Shown: positions 1-10,337 of the stretch, piece after piece | Layout of the letters: every line of letters begins with the position of its first letter | Numbering within the stretch: position 1 is the stretch's first letter | NCBI GenBank assembly: GCA_025526995.1 | Contig: JAHLKG010000009.1 | Location: forward strand, 1-64,000 | Origin: Powellomyces hirtus | Lineage: Eukaryota; Chytridiomycota; Chytridiomycetes; Spizellomycetales; Powellomycetaceae | Direction: 5' to 3' | DNA: 64,000 nucleotides | Notes under the pieces: model-generated | What the model was told of the DNA's origin: nothing | The model's input: the letters and a program-made list of their open reading frames with translations, nothing else | Databases searched by the model: none | Program-made: the position numbers and the translations under genes

Positions 1-60
1 AAAGTCATCAAACGCTGCTCAACTATGCGGCACAGCATACTCTATACGCTCAGGAAGTAG

Positions 61-180
61 CAAAAAAATGGACCTCCTCATTATAAAGTTTTACTAAACA
101 AAACATGGTTTTTTCGATGTTTTTTGAGGTTTTTTCTGTTTTTCTCCAAAACTAAGCGTTTTTGCGAGGTCCATTTTTGA
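61..180. mobile_element. Short inverted-repeat element, MITE-like
   Basis: An A-rich arm with the core AAAAATGGACCTC (about 63-77) is matched in inverted orientation by GAGGTCCATTTTT (about 165-177). Between them is about 90 bases of T-rich sequence with no coding capacity. Inverted ends of roughly 14 bases on a 120-base body are what small non-autonomous DNA transposons look like. I do not see a convincing target-site duplication, and no second copy in this window, so a mobile origin is inference. Confidence 0.4.
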
Positions 181-288
181 GCAGGGCCTGGAACCACCCA
201 AAGGAACAACTTTAATTAATGGCCCAAGTTAATCCGAGCTCTCAAAATTCCGGTTGATCATAACCCATAACCCAGTGGGTCCCCCTTG

Positions 289-327
289 TAACCCTAACCC
301 TAACCCTAACCCTAACCCTAACCCTAA
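289..327. repeat. Telomere-type repeat (TAACCC)6, internal
   Basis: Six exact TAACCC units followed by TAA. On the plus strand a left chromosome end reads as CCCTAA repeats, so the orientation fits a left telomere, but 288 bases of non-telomeric sequence precede the array. It is therefore an internal or subterminal telomeric block, unless the first bases are an assembly artefact. Canonical TTAGGG repeats are used by most fungi and animals. Confidence 0.9.
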
Positions 328-1783
328 GAACTGCATGGGAGGCATTTGCTGTTCCTGACTAGTCAAATGCTTTCGCATTTTAAGAAGGATTGCCGATGGG
401 CCCGGGTTAAGGAGGGTTGCGAGGATGATTACATGGGCGGGATAAGGAGGTTTGCGCGAAGGATAGCCGAAGTGCCGGAAGGGATTCCAATAACCCAAAC
501 TTCTCCAGGTTTCTACTCATATGTGCCAGTGGTTAATCCTACAAATAACTTGGTGAGGCACACGGGCACGAGGTATTGGGTCGGGGTAAACACCCGAAGG
601 ACCCAAGAACAGAGTATCGAAACAAGCGGCCCGACGTAATAACGGTAATACACACGTGAAAGCATCAGATGCGCGCCGTACATATCGCCTATTTCCTGGA
701 ACAAACATCTCGTACGCATCTGGGGAGAACTGGATCCAAAAATAGCCCCACAGAAAATACGGGGACAAGCAGCTCAAGCGGAAGAGTGGGGTGCGGCCAT
801 CCGCGGGTGTTACCATATATGTCTCTTTCACCTGAAGGCAACCGGCGATGTGACGCCACCCCGTGCGATGGAGGACGCAACTTCGGCGCATTAACTGTGA
901 CTAGCCTGTACCATGCTCCCCTTCCGGCCTGGCCACTTGCAGGGTCGCGGTTCCGGCTGCATTTGGTTTGATAGCATTGCTTACCTGGCTCGGGAATCTT
1001 AGCATTTGGCTGCGTTGTGCCTTGCGCGGTGACAAGCATAGTTGCTTCACGCGGCAAGCTTGTCAACGCAGATGACCAGCGGTCTACTAGAACGGAAAGT
1101 AACATGGCATGTGCGTTTCTAGCTCAGGCGAAAGCATCCAGGCATGGCTTTCACAATTGTCCAGCACTGCACGCAGACAAGCTGTGACGGTCAACCAAGC
1201 ATGAAAAAGAAACATAATATGCTCCAGAGTTATTGAGCCGTTATTCAACTGACGCATCTGCAAGCTTCGAGTGTTTAAGTCGAGCCCCGCTCGATACAAG
1301 TGCGATAATGGTAAATGCGACCTTCTTTCCATGGATTGCGTTTGAGTCGGCTTATATAGCACAACACTATTCATGCATTATGTATCAAGCGATTAGGCAG
1401 CACTCCGTCGCTACATCGAAGTATCTAGGAGCTATAGATCTAGTCTCTAGGTCTCATCGATACCAGAGAGACTTCACGTTTTGTGCGATGAAATTGCTTG
1501 CCGTGGTCCCAATCATACAGTTCCGAATTATGATGCGCACACACAGGCCCAATGAAATGCATGCGCTTGTGCTTGACGTGCAAATGCCCACCGTACGTAG
1601 GAGGATCCCTACACCCCACAAAGACGCACTCCCTCGCTTCCCTCCGTGTCCATGTTTCCCAGTGCGATATCCAGCTCCCGCCCGGAGCTCGGTCACCGCT
1701 CGTCTCATTCGCCCCCAGCACTTCGAAAGTGCCGGAAACGACGTCGAAGTTTCGGCGCCCTGGATTCAGATCAGATGCGGTGG
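328..1783. other. Subterminal region without a supported gene
   Basis: Several open frames of 60-190 codons occur here, the longest at 1233-1805 on the plus strand. None has a recognisable motif, a sensible composition or clear splice partners. I see no gene, RNA or repeat that I can support. Confidence 0.5.
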
Positions 1784-2800
1784 TTACAGTGCGAGAGGAG
1801 GATGATGAAAAACTGCCCTCGACTGCCCTCGCAAGCGAGCAATGAGATCAGTCTTTATTACCACTCAGAGGTAAACCTGCCAACATTGAGAGAAGTCAGT
1901 ATCAATCTCTTGATAGGCACGATGCTCGTCAACATACCTCTTTCATAAAGCAGATCCCTCAACTCTTCGAGAGTTCCGTCATATCGACCGCCTCCTCCTC
2001 CGCCTCCTCCACTCGCAGCACGGCCACTACCAGGCGAAGACGTCCGTCCTCTCAGACGTGCAATCAGATCGGCTTTATTTCCAAAGAGTGGAAGTCCTGT
2101 TTAAAGGCGAAGGTAGGGATGTTCGAAGGGGACTCTGAGTGCAGTGTTGACATTTGAGTAGTACGGCGAAACGCGCACCTCTTTCCCAAAGGAGATCTTT
2201 CAATTCTTCAACGGTTCGGTTTTCATAATTGCTCATGTTTGCTCTCAAGGCATCGACAGAGCCACTATCTGGGGCAACTGAGCAGACGGGTCAGACGTGA
2301 GTATTATGTAGAAGCTGGACGTCGCTGAACTGAACGTCTAGGAAGTGGCTGCGAAAGGTCAAGGTAAACGTTTGCATGCATCAACGTGTGAATTCGTCGG
2401 AATTGGCAGGTCACGTGCGCGTCGCGTTGATGACATCCTTTCCACCATGCCGGTTTTCCACTTACGTGGCTCACGACGGCGAAAGACCGACCCGTCCACT
2501 TGGCATGGTGAAGAGGAGGCCCAAGGGAAGAACTGGCGGGTTCCCGGCGGCCACCGCCGCATGGTACGCTTGATTGATGGTGAAATGGCTCACCAGAGTG
2601 GACGCCCCCTGGGAAAAGTCGCCGTCATTGTCAATGGCCCGTAGAATGACGTCGCTCAGCAACGATCCAAAGGTATCCAAATCCTCAGGCTGCCAGTCGA
2701 TCCAGGTGTTGACGTCGGCAGGATTCTAGGGCCGGCGACCGATCAGCGGCACGGGAGCGTTCACACTGAACATGTTACGAGCGCCTCGAGGATCGGCCAT
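1784..2800 (-). pseudogene. Decayed multi-exon gene with two SAP motifs
   Basis: Read right to left, exons can be joined with consistent phase: an ATG at 2800, an exon ending in GASTL before a GTGAGC donor, an exon ending before GTAAGT, then two near-identical SAP units. Each unit reads T(V/L)EEL(K/R)DLL(W/Y)ERG, is interrupted by an intron in that last glycine codon, and continues LPL(F/S)GNK. The first continues ADLIARLRG; the second carries one extra base near 1852 that turns the same text into a stop (TGA, 1848-1850). A second defect is an in-frame TAG at 2726-2728, 24 codons after the ATG. A glycine-rich linker separates the units. SAP domains are DNA- or RNA-binding helix-extension-helix motifs of chromatin proteins. 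The phases and the SAP match are seen; loss of function is inferred from two independent lesions. If the true start lies after the TAG, the gene could still make a truncated protein. Confidence 0.6.
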
Positions 2801-3600
2801 TGGAAGCAGGAAGGGACAGGAAGCGAGGGAAAGCGCAAGCGGAAGCGAGAGAGCGAATGCGAGGATGACGCGAGCAGTACAAACAAGACACCGGAGCAGA
2901 GAGAGAGAATCGCGATAGCAGAAGGCAATGAGAATGCGAGATGGTGCGAAGTGTCAAATCACGCAACCGCCCCCTCCCTTTAACAGCAGCGCAACAAGAG
3001 CAGGCCCCACTTGTTACTCTCCCCCCACAAGCCCAACACTCCACGCCCCCAATACACCGCCCACCCGATCAACCTAAACCCTCGGCCTTACATGGACCAC
3101 TGCCCCCGCGACTCACACCAGTCCCTTCCCGAGTTGCAAGTAGGTGCGCTGGAGGGTGAATTGCTAGACGGCCAGGCGTAAAGGACCAAGTAGCAAAGAG
3201 CAAACAGTGATGTATTGCCAATAGTATAACACGGTAAAGTCTCTCTCAGAACAAGGGCGAGAGTAAAGAGCCCCCGGACTTAATAGGTAAAAGGGAGATG
3301 GTAGCAACTGTCGTTGGACCTCGATCAGGAGTACCTCCTGCGCGCAAAGGTAGATACACACATATGCACGGCTGTTTCGAACGGCAATTGAAGCGCGCGC
3401 TGACATTCTTTTCTTGGATTTCAAGACAAAGGAGAGACGAAAAATGACCATCGCAATGAACGACGCGGAATACAACCGCGCGAAATCCTGGCTAGGGAGC
3501 TTGGTTGTTCCGATCACCCGCTGACGATTGTTTATTCTCATCGGTCCCCCTGGAAGTGCTATCACCCTCACGGTAAATGAAACATACCGTTGGCATGCTT
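2801..3600. other. Intergenic, no supported gene
   Basis: The left part is the upstream region of the SAP pseudogene, purine-rich with many GAAGCG-like words (2805-2900). The right part is the 3' flank of the membrane-protein gene. No coding or RNA feature is supported. Confidence 0.5.
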
Positions 3601-4311
3601 TTACAAATACGCCTTTTGCCTCGTACCCACCGCCACATAAAGGAGTAGAGCACCCTACAAAGATAGCGTGTTAATGGGCATTCTCTCATGAAGCGCCGGT
3701 AGATATCAAGATGCAGCCTACCTGAACACCCCAGGAGATCCAGAGCAGAGCCCACATTCCGGCAGACAAATCGTTGGCAAGGTCCTTGACACTCGGTGCC
3801 CGCAAGACGAGTGACACCAAAGAGCCGAGACCAACATCTATGTCGATATAGAAGGTGTGTTCATGGTACACACGACAATTAACGCGGGTCGCCAAAAGTT
3901 TTCCAGCGGAGCGATAAAAGATCGAAAACCCTACCAACAGACACAGCTATAGCAGCCACCGGCAACTTTAGGTTTCGATCACTCATACCCGACGCCGTCG
4001 TTGCAGTATACCGCTGCCCCCTGGCAACAAGGTCATGTGCGAGCAATGCGCCGCCGCACGCCAGAGACCCAATCGGGTAAGCCCATAAAACCCCAGACTG
4101 GCGATCTGAGGGTTGTCGGACGAGCAGACCGAGGTATAATAAAATACCAACCATGGCCTAAAGTATAATATCTAATATCATCAGTATCACTCAATATTAC
4201 AAGCTAATTAAAGAGAAAGAGTAATGATAAATGTGAAATAACACAGATGGCTCCGAAGAGAGTGACGATGGCAAGGAGGACCAGGTACGCTGTGTTGACC
4301 GCGGACTTCAT
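3601..4311 (-). CDS. Small multi-spanning membrane protein, unrecognised
   Basis: Four exons join in phase to a protein of about 166 residues: 4311-4243 (starts MKSAVNTAYLVLLAIV), 4157-3989, 3930-3722 and 3654-3601 (ends RQKAYL then TAA). Introns are GTTATT..TTTAG, GTATGA..GGTAG and GTAGGC..TGTAG, the first donor being weak. The protein has a long hydrophobic N-terminus that could cross the membrane once or twice, a second hydrophobic stretch (LWAYPIGSLACGGALL), a charged middle region containing VYHEHTFYIDID, and a last hydrophobic segment (MWALLWISWGVQGALLLYVAVG). The layout suggests a four-segment membrane protein, perhaps in the secretory pathway. I do not recognise the family. Consistent phase across three introns and the hydrophobic pattern support a real gene; transcript evidence is absent. 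Confidence 0.5.
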
Positions 4312-5391
4312 TTAGGTCCGTGTGTGTATGTGAGTGATGATCCACCGGTCCAATGGACAAGTGTCAATGTTTTCGCTGTTTCGCTAACCTTAACCTTAAC
4401 ATCAGGCAGAGGACAGCTTTCCGCGTTTAGTACTTTCTTCTCTTTTTTTCCTGGACCTTGGTGGGAGGTCAGATACCGTAGACCGTTGCCCCACGGGTAT
4501 AAAAGGGACGACTGTCAGAGATTCCGTCTCACATCAAGTCGCGTGGCGAATGCGATATACAAGAATGAAGAGAAGCCATTGACCTCGCCACTGCGAAGGG
4601 ACGTGTCGAGTCCCTGCGTTGGTAGAAAGAGGAAAGTGGATTGGCAGTCACCTATTCAGTGCCAATGTCCTCCGTTGGTGGCATGAAGAAGGTGGATTCG
4701 AGATAGAATGGAACACAAAGGCTCTCGATGGCGTCAGCACACAAATGGTCATTTGTATGTCTTGCAGGGGTGCCGAAGAGAAAGTGGATTGGAACTGCGA
4801 TGGACGGATCGCCCCCACCCCGGGCTTCTCTCACTTATGGGAACAGCTACAGGAAAGCGCGGACTGGACGGCATATGGTGGAGCATCCAGCATGGGCGTT
4901 TGTCCGCCCTATGAAGAGGGTCCAAACTCCGTTTCACTCGGGTATAGTCAGTCATCGACTCATACCAAACAATATTCAAGCTGTGACTGTGCGGTGATAC
5001 TTTGCGTCTGCAAGGCCGACAGCGCTTTGTCAACCATTCCACGCAAGCAATGAGAAGCGTTCTGCTCCATTCTCTCTCGTTCTAACTACATAAATCTCTG
5101 TCTCGTGCCACCATTTAATCTCATACGCTAATCGGTAATAGAGAGCGAAACACATCGCCTTGAAGACATGAGCCCTAAACGTCAAATAATACGGTAAAGA
5201 ACGTCCCATAATTCCGCGATTGACCACTCGCACGTGACTATGACACCTGGCGCTTGGAAGTGACGTACTCGTAGATACAGTAGACCATCCCCCCAACCTC
5301 CGTACATTTCATCTCATCTCCAAACTGCAACGTCAATATCGAAACTTACCCACACACACACACACCCACTACGCAAGCAGATCCTTTTACC
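4312..5391. other. Intergenic; weak repeated-motif open frame and metacaspase promoter
   Basis: A plus-strand frame at 4619-5053 contains four loosely similar stretches around aGTGGATT (4634, 4692, 4786 and a diverged one at 4860), which may be old tandem repeats. I do not support it as a gene. A degenerate telomere-like AACCTTAACCTTAAC is at about 4387-4401. The 3' part (5054-5391) is the metacaspase upstream region with a CACGTG site at 5231-5236 and a CA-rich tract at 5351-5366. Confidence 0.4.
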
Positions 5392-7241
5392 ATGTCATTC
5401 TTCAAGAAACTCGCCGACAACCTGCCCATGGACAAGATTCAGGGGTATGCCTTAACAGCGTTTCCCCAAGGCAATGACAGGGAGCAAGGCCATGCCCTTT
5501 GACTAACCAGACATCCTTGCCACCAGAATCGTGCAGCAACAACTCAGTGGCCAAGGCAATTCGCAAGGCCAGCAACAACAGCAGCAGCAGCAGCAGCAGT
5601 CGCAAAGCAGCTACGGTGTTCAGAGCCAAGGTGGCTACGCCGGTCAGCAACAAGGAGGCTATCAGCAGCAGGGTGGTTATCAGCAGCAGGGTGGTTATCA
5701 GCAGCAACAAGGCGGATATCCCCAGAACCAAGGCCCGCCCCCAATTCAGGGTCAAGACAGTGACGTTACCGGAGCCCCGACTGTTGGTTATCACCATGTC
5801 CAACCTAGTCAGGGACATGTCCAGCAACAGCCTTTGCAAGTGCCCGCTGGCACACCTGCAGCTCAACAGTGGGGTTAGTCAGCAATCGTTGTCTTTTATG
5901 CAAATGTCCCGAACACTTGACTAAACTGGTTTGCCCCCCACTACAGGAACCCAAACCTCCGGAGGAAGGCGTCGTGCTCTCTTTGTCGGCATCAACTACT
6001 TTGGTCAGCAGGGAGAGCTGAAGGGTTGCATCAACGATGTCCGAAATGTCTACCAGTGGTTGACCACCAACTACCCGTTCACGGAGGTCCTCATCCTCTC
6101 CGATGACAACCAGGACCCAACTCGTAAGCCCACCAGAGCAAACCTTATGAGCGCGTTCGGGTAAGAATCTCCACTTGGCTTGACAATGACCTTCTTAAGT
6201 AAAAAAAAAAAAAAAAAAAAAAAAAACGTGCTAACCACCACAAACAGTTGGTTGGTGAATGGAGCTTCTCCCGGTGATGCCTTCTTCCTGCACTACAGTG
6301 GTCACGGATCGCAGGAAAAGGACAAATGTAAGCAACGATGTCGATGGTGGCTTACTTGATCTCCTTTGTTTGCTCATCTAAAACAATTTCAGCTGGCCTC
6401 GAGAAGGACGGCATGGCAGAAACCATTGTCCCCGTTGACTACCAGCAAGCTGGACAAATCTCCGACGATGTACGTAGCCGCTCTCATACTTGACGAAAGC
6501 GATCAATTCAGAACTAATGCGCGTACTTTTACACAGGAGCTCTTCAACGCTCTGATTCGCCCGTTGCCCAAAGGCTCCCGATTCACTGCCATTTTTGATT
6601 GCTGCCACTCTGGAAGTGTTCTGGATCTGCCTTTCACCTACACGTAAGAAAGCAGTGCTCTTTCACGTTGTGTTCACCTCCCATCTTTTTCTGAAACAAC
6701 TTTTCACTCCACAGCGTTGACGGCAAGTTGGACGTCATTGTTCGTGACAACAGAGATGAGGCTATCAAGGGCGCAATCAAGGCTGGGATGGCCTTGTTCC
6801 GCAAGGACAACGCCACGGCAATGAGGGAAGGTCTGAACGTGTTCAAAATGTTGACATCCAATTCGAGCGGGCCAGCGGATCCCGCGCAGGATAAAGCCAA
6901 TCGTGAAAAGTACACGACCGAGGCGCATGTTGTACAGTTTTCTGGCTGCCAGGACAACCAGACCAGTGCGGACGCTAGCATCGCCGGTGAAGCGACGGGC
7001 GCCATGTCCTGGGCTCTCATGAAGACGCTGAACGCCAACCAGCACCACATGTCGTACGTGCAGGTCCTGCGGGAAACCCGTACTTTGCTCCAGGGACAGT
7101 ACAAGCAGATTCCCCAAATGTCCACTGGTAAGAGTGTCATTTCGCATGGCCGATGGCTGGACAACAAAGCATGCTGACATGGTGTCTTTGTGATTAGGCC
7201 ACGAGTTTGATGTGACCAACACTTTGTTCTCTTGCATTTGA
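5392..7241 (+). CDS. Metacaspase (type I) with Q-rich prodomain
   Basis: Cysteine protease of the caspase clan (C14), cleaving after Arg/Lys in known metacaspases, involved in stress and protein quality control. Eight exons join in phase: 5392-5444, 5527-5873, 5947-6160, 6248-6327, 6393-6469, 6537-6643, 6715-7127 and 7198-7241. The p20 domain starts at RRRALFVGINYF; the catalytic histidine is in HYSGHGSQ and the catalytic cysteine in DCCHSG. After the cysteine comes the p10-like part ending HEFDVTNTLFSCI. The N-terminal prodomain, about 130 residues, is encoded mainly by exon 2 and has a CAG/CAA-coded glutamine run and repeated GGYQQQ units, the usual low-complexity prodomain of fungal type I metacaspases. 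No zinc-finger is seen in the prodomain. Intron 3 carries an A27 run. Identification is firm; the substrate is unknown. Confidence 0.95.
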
Positions 7242-7690
7242 GTGTGTTGACTTGGGCGTACTTTTTGTGTTGTTTCCCTCTCACTCTCACTCGTGTTGGC
7301 GTATTTTCTTTCTCCAGCCCGTCTTTTGCAACGGATTTGTATGTAGCATGCACTAGCAGGACGAGGTGGTTTCTGTGCTGTATACTGTGTATAGTTGCTT
7401 AAATCATACCATATCATATCACAGTGGTAGTTTCTACAAATTCAGTTGCTTTGTGACAAGAAGTGTGGGGGAAAAGTAATATTTAATTTTAGCTATTTCT
7501 GGCGTCATGAAACGCGGTCACGTGCGGACAGTGTGGTGAAGGGCATTTGGTCAACTGTCTTCCCCTCTTTTCCCACACTTACTTTATTTTATTGATTTTC
7601 TCCTATACATCAGTGAAACCCACCATCCATATTGACGCCTTATACACCAGTGAAACCCACCATCCATATTGACGCTCTGAAGGAACGAAC
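7242..7690. other. Intergenic: metacaspase 3' flank and copper-fist promoter
   Basis: Contains a CACGTG site at 7519-7524 and, at its 3' end, a 37-base tandem duplication described separately. No other gene is supported. Confidence 0.6.
7604..7677. repeat. 37-base tandem duplication upstream of copper-fist gene
   Basis: Two adjacent units, 7604-7640 and 7641-7677, differ at only three positions. The unit begins TATACA and contains CAGTGAAACCCACC and CATCCATATTGACGC. It ends 13 bases before the first codon of the long open frame at 7691, so it lies in the 5' leader or core promoter of the transcription-factor gene. Confidence 0.95.
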
Positions 7691-9907
7691 GTGCGAAAGA
7701 ATATGATAACCTGGACGCAATTCAACCTCAAGTTCGCCTGCGAACGCTGCCAGAATGGACACCGCAACGGCTCGTGTGCTCACACCGACCGCAAACTCGT
7801 CGAGATTCGTTCAAAGGGCCGTCCCACTTCCCAGTGCAACCACTGCAGAGCCAAACGGAAGGATGGCGTGGGACACTCGCATCACAGGTGCATGTGTGGG
7901 GATGGCATGGCGATTCTGAAAAAAAAGGTCGAAGGTAGGCACCGACAACCAAGCAACTTGTTTCCAATTGGATTCTCATTCTCATCGGCTCATATCTGGT
8001 TTCCACTTGCAGTTTGTTTCAGACCAAATCTTGTACTTGCGTTCACACCTGAACGTGGGAATGTAGACGCGCTGAAGAAGCAACTTGAAGAAAACCCACA
8101 GAGCAAACTCTTAGTCCAAAGGAAGGCCAAAGCCGGAAAGGGCGCTGATGCGATATCTGAGATTGAGATTCACTATGTCAAGACTGTGATTGTGGAAGAG
8201 ACGGCGGGCGTGGATATGCAAAAGCTGATGGCAAACCCTTGCAAGTGCCAGTTTGGAGGAACGTGCATATGTTCGGACTTGCCGCCTTCAAAAGGATGTG
8301 GAAGCGGGAGAAGCAAGAGAGGATCTACGGTGTCGACAGTTGGAACTGCGAGCCCGTCTATGGGTCCGGCAATAACCCCGGCGATGCTGTCTACACTCGC
8401 TGCGTTACCGCGACCCATCGATTTGGGCTTCTCAAATCGTGGCGTTCCCGCAAACAACGGACAGCTCCCGATTTTTCCCTCGACCACCGGATCAAAACTG
8501 GCAGGTCACCCGGCCATTCTGCCGATGCCGTCGTCAGCACCTTCCTATGCACAGCTTGCATCGATGGCTGCTGCTATGCAGGGCAATCAGGGGGGTTACC
8601 CGTTCCAGCCGCAACCAATGGCAACAACGAATATCACAGACACTCGCGGGCACGATCCGGAACTTCTTCAGGCTCTTTTTGCGCTGCAACGAGGCGGTGT
8701 CCCACCGCAGCCGGCAGCAAATACAGCCACATCATCTTGCTGCGGAGGCACCGGAGGAACCGCTGCGATGGGGCCTGCACGCAGAGGAGGATGTGGTTCA
8801 TCAGCCGGTGGATGTGGGTGTGGATCTGGAGGGAAATCCGGCGGTGGTTGTGGATGCGGGTGTGGAGACAATTCACGGGCTGCTGCATCGTCGTGTTGCG
8901 GGGATGCAAAGGCTTTTGCTCCAGTTTCGAGCTGTTGTGCACCACCTGCGGTCGAACCACGAGCCTCCAGCTGCTGTGGCCCAAAATCGGCCCCTGCCCT
9001 GACTCCTGTCGTCAGCTCATGCTGTAGCAGCTCATCTGCGCCTACACCAAATGCTGGCGTATCATCACAATTTTCAGAGATAAACGATTATACCCTCGAT
9101 GGGAGCGGCATGGTTATGAATGGCGGCGCTTGCTGCAGTGGCTCATCAGAAATACGAAAAAGCAGCATGTCTATCCCACCACAAGAACAGTCGTCGTGTG
9201 GTTGCGGTGGGGGATCATCGGATGCTTCCGTCAGTAGTAGTTGCTGTAGTGGAGGCGGAACCTCAGGGTCGGAATGCCGCTGTTCCGATCGCTCGTCACT
9301 ATCGGATGCTGAGACATCGTCTAGTAGAAATAGTGGGGGCGGTTGTGGATGTAGCAGGAGTGCATCACAGGTGTCTACAAGCCGCTGTGGAGGCCGGAGC
9401 GATGGTGGTGGTGGTGGTGGTGGTGGGTGTCACTGCAACTCGAAACGCCCAGCGGTCACTGCTCCAGCAGCAGGCGGATGCTGTGGACCAAAACCCCAGC
9501 CGAGAGCGAGCTGTTGTGGCAGTGGGAACATGCACACTGGCATCCCGATGCAATCTTCAGCAAGCACCACTGCCCAATGCGATTGCGGCTGCCACGCAGA
9601 CAAATCCATCTGCGGCAACTGCGAAGCCGATCTATGCCCCCTTCACCTGCTGGGCACTGTCAGCGATGAAGCCACTACGGCCATGTTCCAGGAATTGGAC
9701 GAGCTGACTTCCATGGGCACCCCTATGGCCGCATCAACATCCTACCAAAATCAATTTGCCGACACCACCTCCAACTCTGGTACACTTCTGAGATCGTCCT
9801 CATGTGTCGCCGTCGAGGATCCCTTCAATATGGCTGGCTTGAGGGACGCGCTTTGTGGATGTGGATGTGAAGGTGGTACCGAGGGAAGGGTGTGTCAGTG
9901 TGGATGA
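7691..9907 (+). CDS. Copper-fist transcription factor with metallothionein-like tail
   Basis: The N-terminus carries a copper-fist DNA-binding domain: FACERC, then GHRNGSCAHTDR, KGRPTSQCNHCRAKR and a final CMCGDG, matching the Cys/His spacing of Ace1, Mac1 and Cuf1-type regulators. An 80-base in-frame segment at 7935-8012 has a GTAGGC donor and TTGCAG acceptor and is probably an intron, giving about 710 residues. From about residue 330 on, SSCCG-type pairs and CGCG clusters recur dozens of times, ending CGCGCEGG and CQCG. These clusters probably bind Cu(I), as the cysteine arrays of Ace1/Mac1 do. Family members control copper or iron homeostasis genes in the nucleus. The start is uncertain: the fist normally begins at the first methionine with an IDG or ING motif, and here the residues before FACERC (ITWTQFNLK) do not match, so a short 5' exon may be missing or the start may be 7715. 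Confidence 0.88.
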   Translation: MRKNMITWTQFNLKFACERCQNGHRNGSCAHTDRKLVEIRSKGRPTSQCNHCRAKRKDGVGHSHHRCMCGDGMAILKKKVEGRHRQPSNLFPIGFSFSSAHIWFPLAVCFRPNLVLAFTPERGNVDALKKQLEENPQSKLLVQRKAKAGKGADAISEIEIHYVKTVIVEETAGVDMQKLMANPCKCQFGGTCICSDLPPSKGCGSGRSKRGSTVSTVGTASPSMGPAITPAMLSTLAALPRPIDLGFSNRGVPANNGQLPIFPSTTGSKLAGHPAILPMPSSAPSYAQLASMAAAMQGNQGGYPFQPQPMATTNITDTRGHDPELLQALFALQRGGVPPQPAANTATSSCCGGTGGTAAMGPARRGGCGSSAGGCGCGSGGKSGGGCGCGCGDNSRAAASSCCGDAKAFAPVSSCCAPPAVEPRASSCCGPKSAPALTPVVSSCCSSSSAPTPNAGVSSQFSEINDYTLDGSGMVMNGGACCSGSSEIRKSSMSIPPQEQSSCGCGGGSSDASVSSSCCSGGGTSGSECRCSDRSSLSDAETSSSRNSGGGCGCSRSASQVSTSRCGGRSDGGGGGGGGCHCNSKRPAVTAPAAGGCCGPKPQPRASCCGSGNMHTGIPMQSSASTTAQCDCGCHADKSICGNCEADLCPLHLLGTVSDEATTAMFQELDELTSMGTPMAASTSYQNQFADTTSNSGTLLRSSSCVAVEDPFNMAGLRDALCGCGCEGGTEGRVCQCG

Positions 9908-10337
9908 TAGAAACGAGGCTTTCCGAGACGCGCCCGATTTAACACATTGCTTGCTGTACATACTTGTCCGAGAAAACCAATCTTTGTATATATATCTACA
10001 CCTGAATCATGAGTGCCATTGTTGCGCTATTACAAATAGACTGCTGAAGTGTTTCTATATTTGTCATGGCACAAATGGACGGTGTAAAACGTCACGTCAA
10101 GAGAAAAATTGTGAAGAAAAAGGTAGCATGAAATGAAGTGTATTTGATTCATTCCATTCGTCTAGCTGCTTTCGCTAGATGCCGCGCGGATGGTGTGAGT
10201 TCCTTTTCCATGAACTATTGTTTCCGTTGTTGTTTTTCTATTTATTTAGCTTTTTTGTGCCAGACAGTCGCCGAAAGCAGATTCGTTCGCTAACAGCTGA
10301 CAGAAGTTTATAACACCAAGGACGGTTGTTTTGGAGA
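9908..10337. other. Intergenic, convergent 3' flanks
   Basis: AT-rich sequence between the copper-fist gene and minus-strand coding-like sequence. No gene or repeat seen. Confidence 0.5.

Noticed and set aside
1233..1805. 190-codon plus-strand open frame
   Set aside because: No motif, odd composition, and it runs into the end of the SAP pseudogene on the other strand.
4619..5053. Cys/Trp-containing plus-strand frame with loose internal repeats
   Set aside because: Repeats are too weak and no start, splice or family evidence supports translation.
5576..5600. CAG run as a CRISPR or satellite array
   Set aside because: It is a coding glutamine run inside metacaspase exon 2.
8239..9027. Long frames overlapping the copper-fist gene in other frames
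   Set aside because: They are shadows created by the biased codons of the cysteine-rich tail.
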